6,924 nt of DNA from Thermaceae bacterium. GTDB lineage: Bacteria > Deinococcota > Deinococci > Deinococcales > Marinithermaceae. The position numbers were made by a program, and so were the translations under genes. Positions 1 through 5,958 of the stretch are shown here, one piece after another (the stretch's first letter is position 1; the number at the start of each line of letters is the position of its first letter). The notes beneath the pieces were generated by a model. The model did not search any database, was not told the origin of the DNA, and was given only the letters and a program-made list of their open reading frames with translations. The stretch lies in NCBI GenBank assembly GCA_027023345.1, contig JALVVO010000243.1, positions 1 to 6,924 of the forward strand. Reading direction: 5' to 3'.

Positions 1-87
1 TTCTCGGCCACGTACTTCTCGAGCCCCGGGGGCCACCGACCTCTTCGTCGAGCTGCCCCCGGGGCTCGAGAAGTACGTGGCCGAGAA
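1..87. repeat. Left-end fold-back inverted repeat (33-bp arms), probable artefact
   Basis: Bases 1-33 are the exact reverse complement of 55-87, with a 21-nt loop at 34-54. The right arm and the loop read in frame as riboflavin synthase (TDLFVELPPGLEKYVAEKG), so they are genuine. The left arm reads as unrelated residues in that frame and begins exactly at the window edge. The simplest reading is a fold-back chimera made by strand displacement amplification, library preparation or assembly at the contig end. A true inverted duplication cannot be excluded from sequence alone, but it would destroy ribE, and the same structure occurs at the other end with unrelated sequence. Confidence 0.9.
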
Positions 88-270
88 GGGCTCGATCGCG
101 GTGGACGGGGTGAGCCTCACGGTGGTCTCGGTGCGGGGCCGGGTCTTCTCGGTGACGCTCATTCCCCACACGCTAAAGGCGACGACGCTCGGCGAGCTCA
201 AGGTGGGCGACCCGGTGAACCTCGAGGTGGACCTGCTCGCCCGCTACCTCGAGCGGCTTTTGGAGGCGCG

Positions 271-274
<4 letters not shown>
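35..274 (+). CDS. ribE: Riboflavin synthase alpha chain, C-terminal part (5' truncated)
   Basis: Riboflavin synthase dismutates two molecules of 6,7-dimethyl-8-ribityllumazine into riboflavin and a pyrimidinedione, the last step of riboflavin synthesis in the cytoplasm. About 79 C-terminal residues remain of a protein usually near 200 aa, covering most of the second of the two lumazine-binding barrels. Visible family motifs are KGSIAVDGVSLTVV, the IPHTLKATTLGEL segment, and VGDPVNLEVD before a short C-terminal helix that would mediate trimerisation. The gene starts outside the window. Upstream of about base 35 the frame stays open only because it runs into the fold-back arm, so those residues should not be annotated. 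A GTG at 77 is internal and not a start. The stop TGA overlaps the ribBA start (ATGA, 271-274), implying translational coupling. ribD and any FMN riboswitch would lie to the left, unseen. Confidence 0.93.
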
Positions 275-1464
<1,190 letters not shown>

Positions 1465-1475
1465 GGGGTGCGGAG

Positions 1476-1538
1476 TTCGTGGTACGTAGTGCCTGGTGCT
1501 TGGATACTTGCTACGCACGACGCACTACGCACCACGCA
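1476..1538. repeat. Heptad palindromic element A (ribBA/ribH gap)
   Basis: Four 7-bp units of the TRCGTRG type begin at 1476, 1483, 1490 and 1497. A 7-nt centre (ATACTTG, 1504-1510) follows, then four units of the complementary type CYACGYA begin at 1511, 1518, 1525 and 1532. Pairing the arms heptad by heptad gives 22 of 28 complementary positions, so the DNA could extrude a cruciform and the RNA could form a long hairpin. Variation falls mainly on heptad positions 2 and 6. The 3' arm ends one base before the ribH Shine-Dalgarno. Elements of the same design fill the next two gaps. Function is unknown; RNA processing, attenuation or a mobile-repeat origin are all possible. Confidence 0.85.
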
Positions 1539-1539
1539 C

Positions 1540-1545
1540 GGAGGT
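1540..1545 (+). promoter_or_regulatory. Ribosome binding site of ribH
   Basis: GGAGGT lies four bases before the ATG at 1550 and is a strong anti-Shine-Dalgarno match. It fixes the ribH start at 1550 rather than at the in-frame GTG at 1496, which would add 18 residues encoded by the heptad repeat. The site begins one base after the 3' arm of element A, so folding of that element in mRNA could affect ribosome access. Confidence 0.8.
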
Positions 1546-1549
1546 AGCC

Positions 1550-2017
1550 ATGCTCGAGATCAAAGGCAACCTGAACGCGAAGGGGGTCCGGCTCGGGATC
1601 GCGGTGAGCCGGTTCAACGAGTTCGTCACCAAGGAGCTCCTCGCCGGGGCGGTCGAGATGTACCGGCGCCTGGGCGGCGACGAGGCCGACCTGGTGGTGG
1701 TCTGGGTCCCGGGGGCGCTCGAGCTCCCGCTCGCCGCCAAGAAGCTCGCCGAGCGGCCCGACGTCCACGCGGTGGTGGCCATCGGCACGGTCATCCGGGG
1801 CGCCACCTACCACTTCGACGTGGTCGCCGGCCAGTCGGCGGCGGGGTTGATGAAGGCCCAGCTCGACACCGGCACGCCGATCGTGAACGCCGTCCTCACC
1901 ACCGACACCATCGAGCAGGCCACCGAGCGCGCCGGCACCAAGGCCGGCAACAAGGGCGCCGACGCGGTGATGGCGGCGGTAGAAATGGTTCGGGTACTAG
2001 GGGAGCTGGGTACGTAG
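1550..2017 (+). CDS. ribH: 6,7-dimethyl-8-ribityllumazine synthase
   Basis: RibH condenses the ribityl-aminopyrimidine with dihydroxybutanone phosphate to give lumazine, the substrate of RibE; family members assemble as pentamers or 60-mer capsids. The 155-aa length is typical. Visible motifs include SRFNEF at 20-25, with Phe22 expected to stack on the pyrimidine ring; VPGALELPLA at 53-62; GTVIRGATYHFD at 79-90, with His88 as the likely catalytic histidine; and RAGTKAGNKG at 127-136, with Arg127 expected to bind the phosphate. The ATG start is supported by GGAGGT at 1540-1545 and by the usual N-terminus (MLEIKGNL). The stop TAG (2015-2017) is itself part of the first heptad of element B. It is the last rib gene seen. 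It probably shares a transcript with ribE-ribBA, although element A separates it from them. Confidence 0.97.
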   Translation: MLEIKGNLNAKGVRLGIAVSRFNEFVTKELLAGAVEMYRRLGGDEADLVVVWVPGALELPLAAKKLAERPDVHAVVAIGTVIRGATYHFDVVAGQSAAGLMKAQLDTGTPIVNAVLTTDTIEQATERAGTKAGNKGADAVMAAVEMVRVLGELGT

Positions 2018-2072
2018 TACGTGGTACGTGGTGCGTAGTTTTTACCACGCACCACGCACGACGCACGACGAA
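2011..2072. repeat. Heptad palindromic element B (ribH/usp convergent gap)
   Basis: Four TRCGTRG-type units begin at 2011, 2018, 2025 and 2032. A 6-nt centre (TTTTTA, 2039-2044) follows, then four complementary units begin at 2045, 2052, 2059 and 2066. The arms match at 22 of 28 positions in heptad register. The first unit includes the ribH stop codon, and the usp stop codon (minus strand, 2073-2075) follows the last unit directly, so the whole space between the convergent genes is this element. In a register shifted by one heptad, GTAG at 2014-2017 pairs with CTAC at 2073-2076, which would pair the two stop codons. The T-run is in the loop rather than after the stem, so this is not a classical intrinsic terminator, although a role in ending convergent transcription is plausible. 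Confidence 0.87.
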
Positions 2073-2513
2073 CTACTTCTGTTTACACCTCACCACCAAC
2101 ACCGGCGTCTCCACCCGCCGGAGCACGCCCTCGGTCACCGAGCCTAGGAGGATGCGATCGAGGCCGCTGCGGCCGTGGGTGCCCATCACGACGAGGTCGT
2201 ACTCGGGGGCGAGGGTGACGATCGCCTGGACCGGGTTCTGGTCCTCGACGAGCTTGGTCTCGGCCTTGACCCCCCGGGCCTCGGCCATCGCCTTGGCCCG
2301 CGCGAGCGCCTCGTTCGCCGTCTTCTTCAGGTCCTCGACCAGCTCGAAGGCGTAGGGCACCGCCTCCGGCGTCACCCATAGCGCCGCCATGGGGTTTTCC
2401 AGGACGTAAAGGAAGGTGACCTCGGCCCCGAGCTTTTCGGCGCACTCGAGCCCCTTTTCGATCGCCTGCTCGCTGCAGGGGCTTCCGTCGGTGGGCATGA
2501 GGATTTTTTGCAT
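2073..2513 (-). CDS. Universal stress protein, UspA family, ATP-binding type
   Basis: This is a 146-aa single-domain Usp, the normal length for the family. It starts MQKILMPTDGSPCSEQA, with the first beta strand and Asp9 at the expected nucleotide site. Near the end it carries the G-2X-G-9X-G-S motif: Gly111, Gly114, Gly124 and Ser125 in GTHGRSGLDRILLGS. This is the signature of the ATP-binding branch (MJ0577-like), which usually dimerises through its last strand, here TPVLVVRC. The physiological role in this organism cannot be read from the sequence; Usps generally act in stress and energy signalling in the cytoplasm. The ATG at 2513 has no Shine-Dalgarno but has TACAAT six bases upstream, suggesting a leaderless message. 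The frame stays open farther upstream only through a heptad repeat and antisense M16 sequence. The gene is convergent with ribH and divergent from the M16 operon. Confidence 0.95.
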   Translation of the reverse strand: MQKILMPTDGSPCSEQAIEKGLECAEKLGAEVTFLYVLENPMAALWVTPEAVPYAFELVEDLKKTANEALARAKAMAEARGVKAETKLVEDQNPVQAIVTLAPEYDLVVMGTHGRSGLDRILLGSVTEGVLRRVETPVLVVRCKQK

Positions 2514-2519
2514 AGAACT

Positions 2520-2525
2520 ATTGTA
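2520..2525 (-). promoter_or_regulatory. Probable -10 box of usp (leaderless promoter)
   Basis: On the minus strand the hexamer is TACAAT, one base from the TATAAT consensus. It lies six bases before the usp ATG, so transcription would start at or next to the start codon. A -10 box at this distance is the known layout of leaderless genes in Deinococcota. No good -35 hexamer is visible; the expected place lies inside element C. Confidence 0.6.
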
Positions 2526-2526
2526 G

Positions 2527-2594
2527 TGCGTGGTGCGTGGTACGTGGTGCGTGGTGAGGATTCTTACTACGTACCACGCACCCCAAACCACGTA
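2527..2594. repeat. Heptad palindromic element C (usp/M16 divergent gap)
   Basis: Four TRCGTRG-type units begin at 2527, 2534, 2541 and 2548. Then come a 5-nt remnant (TGAGG) and a 7-nt centre (ATTCTTA, 2560-2566), followed by four complementary units beginning at 2567, 2574, 2581 and 2588; the third of these (CCCCAAA) is decayed. In heptad register 21 of 28 positions match. The centre and flanks resemble element A: both fit GGATWCTTRCTACGYA. A further degenerate unit at 2520-2526 overlaps the usp -10 box. The element fills the -35 region of both divergent promoters, so it could influence either gene. Confidence 0.83.
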
Positions 2595-2598
2595 CCGA

Positions 2599-2604
2599 TA
2601 TACT
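2599..2604 (+). promoter_or_regulatory. Probable -10 box of the M16-CAP operon (leaderless promoter)
   Basis: TATACT, one base from TATAAT, is followed by six bases and then the GTG at 2611. The intervening TCCCCC has no Shine-Dalgarno character, so a leaderless transcript starting at the GTG is the natural reading. It mirrors the usp promoter on the other side of element C. No clear -35 hexamer is visible. Confidence 0.6.
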
Positions 2605-2610
2605 TCCCCC

Positions 2611-3837
2611 GTGGCCACGATCACCACCGAGACCCTAAGAAACGGGCTCGTGCTCGCGGTGGAGGAGCAGCCGGAGAACCGGGGCGCGGCGATGGCGCTC
2701 CTGGTGCCGGCGGGGGCGACCACCGACCCCGAGGAGCTCCTCGGCTCGGCGGCGGTGCTCGAGCACTGGCTCTGGAAGGGGGCGGGGCGCCTCGAAGCCC
2801 GCGCCTTCGCCGAGGCCCTCGACGACCTCGGGGTGCGGCGGGGGAGCCAGACGGGGGTCGAGTACACCACCTTCTCGGCCGCCCTCCTCCCCGAGGTCTT
2901 GCCCCGGGCGCTCGAGCTCTTTTCCTTGCTCTTTTTGGCCCCGAGGCTCGAGGACGAAACCTTCGACGCCGCCCGCCGGGCGGTGGAGGAGGAACTTTTG
3001 GCCCTGGAGGACGACCCCCCGAAGAAGCTCTTCGTCCGCCTCCGCCGCGAGGTCTTCCAAAGCCCCCACGGCCGGAACGTGGAGGGGAGCCTGGAAACCC
3101 TCGCCCGGATCACCCCCGCGGACCTCAGGGCCCAGTTCGCCCGCCGCTACACCCCCAGGGGCGCGATCCTGGCGGTGGCCGGCGGGGTGCGCTTTGAGGA
3201 GGTCCGGGAGGCGGTGGAGAAGACCCTCGGTTGCTGGGGAGGCCCCGAGGTCGCCCTGCCCGCCCCCGAGACCACCGCGCCCCACGCCGCCCGCTGGACC
3301 GAGGCGACCGCCCAGGTCCAGATCGGCCTTTACTACCGGGACGTGCCCCCCGAGGACGAGCGCTTCTACGCCGCCCGCCTCGCGGCCCAGGTGCTCTCCG
3401 GGGGCATGGCGAGCCGCCTCTTTACCGAGGTGCGGGAAAAGCGCGGCCTGGTCTACGCCGTCTACGCGAGCCCCGGCGCCTTCCGAGGCTTCGGCTGGCT
3501 CGCCGCCTACGCCGGGACGACGCCGGAGCGGGCGGAGGAGACCCGGCAGGTCTTGAAGGCCGAGATCGCGAGGCTGCGCGACGGGGTGAGCGAGGAGGAG
3601 CTTCGCCGGGCCAAGATCCGCACCAAGAGCGCCCTCGTGATGCAGTCCGAGAGCGCCCAGGCCCGGGCTGGCGGCATGGTGCGCGACCTCTTCCTCCTCG
3701 GCCGGGTGCGGAGCCTTGCGGAGATCGAGGCGCAGGTGGACGCGGTGACGCTGGACGAGCTCAACGCCTTCCTCGCCGAGCACCCCTACACCGATCCCTG
3801 GGAGGGCGTGCTCGGGCCGGAAGGGGGTGCGGCGTGA
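2611..3837 (+). CDS. M16B peptidase-like protein, non-catalytic partner with Arg/Tyr pair
   Basis: This 408-aa protein has the two-domain M16 (mitochondrial processing peptidase-like) layout. The zinc signature HxxEH is degenerate: residues 48-52 read AVLEH, so the first His ligand is Ala48. Glu51, His52 and the distal VEEE (125-128) remain. The C-terminal domain keeps the glycine-rich GGMASRLF (264-271) and the substrate-binding Arg/Tyr pair, seen as Arg275 and Tyr282 in VREKRGLVY, with the 7-residue spacing of the family. In known two-subunit M16B enzymes one chain carries zinc and the other this pair; this chain matches the latter. The start is GTG 2611, where homology begins (MATITTETLRNGLVLAVEE) and which lies six bases after TATACT. 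An upstream in-frame GTG at 2530 would add 27 residues encoded by the heptad repeat and is rejected. The 3' end overlaps the next gene (GTGA). No signal peptide is seen. Confidence 0.93.
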   Translation: MATITTETLRNGLVLAVEEQPENRGAAMALLVPAGATTDPEELLGSAAVLEHWLWKGAGRLEARAFAEALDDLGVRRGSQTGVEYTTFSAALLPEVLPRALELFSLLFLAPRLEDETFDAARRAVEEELLALEDDPPKKLFVRLRREVFQSPHGRNVEGSLETLARITPADLRAQFARRYTPRGAILAVAGGVRFEEVREAVEKTLGCWGGPEVALPAPETTAPHAARWTEATAQVQIGLYYRDVPPEDERFYAARLAAQVLSGGMASRLFTEVREKRGLVYAVYASPGAFRGFGWLAAYAGTTPERAEETRQVLKAEIARLRDGVSEEELRRAKIRTKSALVMQSESAQARAGGMVRDLFLLGRVRSLAEIEAQVDAVTLDELNAFLAEHPYTDPWEGVLGPEGGAA

Positions 3838-5060
3838 TCTGCTTCTTCGAAGCAAAACTCGAAAACGGCCTAACCGTGATCGCCGAGGTGAACCCGGAGG
3901 CGCGGAGCGCGGCGATGGGCTACTTCGTCCGGACCGGGGCCCGGGACGAGCGAAAGGAGGAGTCCGGGGTCAGCCACTTCCTCGAGCACATGGTCTTCAA
4001 GGGCCCCGAGGAGATGGACGCCTACGCGGTGAACCTCGCCTTCGACGAGCTGGGCGCCCAGTACAACGCCTTCACCTCGGAGGAGAACACCGTCTACTAC
4101 GGAGCGGTGCTCCCCGAGCTGCTTCCCGAGCTCCTTACGCTTTTTACGAAGCTGATGCGCCCCGCGCTCCGCGAGGCCGACTTCGAGATGGAGCGGAAGG
4201 TGATCCTCGAGGAGATCGCCCTCTACGAGGATCGCCCCGACTTCGTCGCCTATGAGCGGGCGCGGGAGCGCTACTTCCGGGGGCATCCGCTCGCGAACCG
4301 GGTGCTGGGGACGCTCGAGAGCATCCGGGCGATGACCCGGGAGCAGATGGCCGCCTACCACGCGCGCCGCTACGTGCCCGGCAACATGGTGCTCGCGTTC
4401 GCCGGCCGGCTCGACTGGGAGCGGGTTTTAGACCTCTCGGCGCGGCTCACCGAGGACTGGCGGCCGGGCGAGGCGGGGCGCGACCATCCGCCCTTTCGGC
4501 CCGAGCCGGCCCGGTTCCGCGAACCCTACCCCCGGGCCCGGCAGACCTACCTCGTCGGCCTCTACCCCGGCTTCTCCGCCCGCGACGAGCGGCGCTACGT
4601 CGCCTCGGTGCTCGCGAGCGTCCTCGGGGACGCCGGCAGCAGCCGGCTGCACTGGGCGTTGGTGGACAAGGGCCTGGTGGAGCAGGCCGGCGCCGGCCAC
4701 GAGGAGCACGACGAGCTCGGTACCCTGGCCGTCTACGCCACCACCCGTCCGGAGAACCGCGCCGAGGTCGCCGGGATCTTGGAAAAGGAGCTCGATCGGC
4801 TCGCGAGCGAGCCTCCCACCGAGGAGGAGATCGCCCGGGCCAAGACCAAGGCCAAGACCCAGATCGTCTTCGCCGGCGAGACCCCGATGAAGCGGCTCTT
4901 CCACCTAGGGCTCTCCTACGCCTACACCGGCCGCTACGAGCCGCTTTCCGAGGTGCTCCGCAAGGTGGAGGCGGTGCGGCGGGAGGACGTCGCCGGGTAC
5001 CTGGCGGAGCGGCCCTTCGACCGGGGGGTCTTCTTCGAGCTGGTTCCGGGCGAGGGGTAG
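3834..5060 (+). CDS. M16B zinc metallopeptidase, catalytic subunit
   Basis: This 408-aa inverzincin-type peptidase shows the intact motif HFLEH (48-52): His48 and His52 bind zinc and Glu51 is the catalytic base. The distal glutamate is Glu126 or Glu127 in ERKVILEEI. Other family features are NGLTVIAE (11-18), YNAFTSEENTVYY (77-89) and the second-domain loop DAGSSRL (266-272). The stretch after that loop reads HWALVDKGLVEQ and lacks the Arg-x6-Tyr pair found in the upstream protein, so the two chains look complementary and probably form a heterodimer that degrades peptides. The genes share the same length and a 4-nt GTGA overlap, with AGGGGG at 3822-3827 as ribosome binding site, so coupled translation at about 1:1 is likely. 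The N-terminus has no signal peptide and cytoplasmic location is inferred. The open frame upstream of the GTG is a shadow of the first gene. Substrate is unknown. Confidence 0.95.
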   Translation: MICFFEAKLENGLTVIAEVNPEARSAAMGYFVRTGARDERKEESGVSHFLEHMVFKGPEEMDAYAVNLAFDELGAQYNAFTSEENTVYYGAVLPELLPELLTLFTKLMRPALREADFEMERKVILEEIALYEDRPDFVAYERARERYFRGHPLANRVLGTLESIRAMTREQMAAYHARRYVPGNMVLAFAGRLDWERVLDLSARLTEDWRPGEAGRDHPPFRPEPARFREPYPRARQTYLVGLYPGFSARDERRYVASVLASVLGDAGSSRLHWALVDKGLVEQAGAGHEEHDELGTLAVYATTRPENRAEVAGILEKELDRLASEPPTEEEIARAKTKAKTQIVFAGETPMKRLFHLGLSYAYTGRYEPLSEVLRKVEAVRREDVAGYLAERPFDRGVFFELVPGEG

Positions 5061-5061
5061 G

Positions 5062-5958
5062 GTGCCGCGGGCGCTCGCGCTCTTGCTCCTCCTGGCCCTG
5101 GCCTTCGGGCAGGGCGGGCTCGAGCGGGAGGTCTTCGAGGAGGCCAACGACGCCCGGGTCCGGGCCGGGGTGCCGGCGCTCGCCTTCGACCCCGGGCTCT
5201 ACCGCGCCGCCCGAGCCCACGCCGAGGACATGCTCCGCCGCGGCTACTTCGGCCACAAGGCCCCGGGCGGCCCGAGCCTCGCCGAGCGGCTCTGGCGGGC
5301 CGGGGTCTACGCGACGCGGGTGGCGGAGAACCTTTACGAGCTGGACGGCCCCTACGTCCCCGCCGACTTCGCCCGCCGGGCGGTCGAGGGCTGGCTGAAA
5401 AGCCCCGGCCACCGCAGAAACCTCCTCGACCCCGGGTTCGATCGCATGGCGGTTGCGGTCTTAGCCCGAGCGGGCCGCTACGTCGCGGTGCAGGAGTTCG
5501 CCTACCGCCCCTTTGCCCTCGCGGTGGACCGCCGTCCCGCGGTGGGCGCGGTGGCGGAGGTGCGGCTACTTGGCACCGCCCGCCGGCCCCTCGTCCTGCT
5601 CTATGAGGGGCGGCCCCTCGCCGAGTTCGCCCCGGGGCCGGTGCGCTTTTTCGTGGACCTGCCCGAGGGGGCGCGGCCGGTCCTCGTCTTTCGGGCGCCG
5701 GAGGGCTACCTGAGGGAGGCCCGCTGCCCCGAGGCCTGCCCGCGGCTTGGGGTACGCTTCGAGGTTCTGCGCAAGGAGCGGCCCGGCTACCGCCTCTGGC
5801 TCGGACTTCCCCCCGGCCGCTACGCCCTTGCCTTCGGCGAGGAGCCCCGCTTCCTCGCCGAGGTCGAGGGGAGCCGCTCGCTCTTCGCCCCCCGGAGCTG
5901 GCGCTACCTCTGGGTGGGGCGGGGGACGACGCTCACCCACCGGGTGCCGCTCTTTTAG
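5062..5958 (+). CDS. Secreted CAP-domain (SCP/YkwD-like) protein with C-terminal extension
   Basis: This 298-aa protein begins with a signal peptide: MPR, then a Leu/Ala-rich core, with probable cleavage near AFG-Q (residues 16-17). The CAP domain spans about 20-150. The typical pocket residues are His53 in AHAEDM, His65 in GYFGH, Glu89 in AEN and His117 in SPGHRRNLL, so the cavity looks complete. Bacterial CAP proteins are extracytoplasmic and mostly of unknown activity. Residues 151-298 form a beta-rich, proline-rich tail I do not recognise, with two cysteines (222 and 226) that could form a disulphide; no membrane anchor or sorting signal follows. The GTG start lies 1 nt after the M16 stop, with GAGGGG at 5052-5057 as ribosome binding site, so it is the third gene of the M16 operon. 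Its TAG (5956-5958) overlaps the serS stop on the other strand. Confidence 0.92.
   Translation: MPRALALLLLLALAFGQGGLEREVFEEANDARVRAGVPALAFDPGLYRAARAHAEDMLRRGYFGHKAPGGPSLAERLWRAGVYATRVAENLYELDGPYVPADFARRAVEGWLKSPGHRRNLLDPGFDRMAVAVLARAGRYVAVQEFAYRPFALAVDRRPAVGAVAEVRLLGTARRPLVLLYEGRPLAEFAPGPVRFFVDLPEGARPVLVFRAPEGYLREARCPEACPRLGVRFEVLRKERPGYRLWLGLPPGRYALAFGEEPRFLAEVEGSRSLFAPRSWRYLWVGRGTTLTHRVPLF

Noticed and set aside
1502..1510. An internal ribH promoter with -10 GATACT in the centre of element A
   Set aside because: The match is weak, no -35 is visible, and the similar centre of element C suggests it is a conserved element core instead.
1465..1549. FMN riboswitch before ribH
   Set aside because: The gap is filled by the heptad palindrome, and none of the conserved RFN helices can be recognised. 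An FMN riboswitch, if any, would be upstream of the operon, outside the window.
2011..2076. Classical rho-independent terminator
   Set aside because: The T-run (2039-2043) lies in the loop, and neither strand has a U-tract after the stem.
1476..2594. CRISPR array
   Set aside because: The repeats are 7 bp, directly contiguous and arranged as inverted arms, with no unique spacers and no cas genes.
1476..2594. REP/RAYT-type repeats, because GTAG or GGAG appears at the 5' foot of the elements
   Set aside because: GTAG is part of the heptad itself, so its presence at the foot carries little information. The heptad tandem structure is not typical of REPs, and no RAYT transposase gene is in view. 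A genome search could reopen this.
2527..2594. Iterons of a replication origin
   Set aside because: No replication initiator gene, DnaA boxes or AT-rich unwinding region is nearby, and the same element occurs in two other gaps within 1.1 kb.
2635..3855. A long minus-strand reading frame opposite the first M16 gene, and similar ones at 244-1194 and 4447-5412
   Set aside because: They are antisense to genes with clear family motifs and their residue content is what GC-rich third positions produce. No recognisable domain or ribosome binding site was seen.
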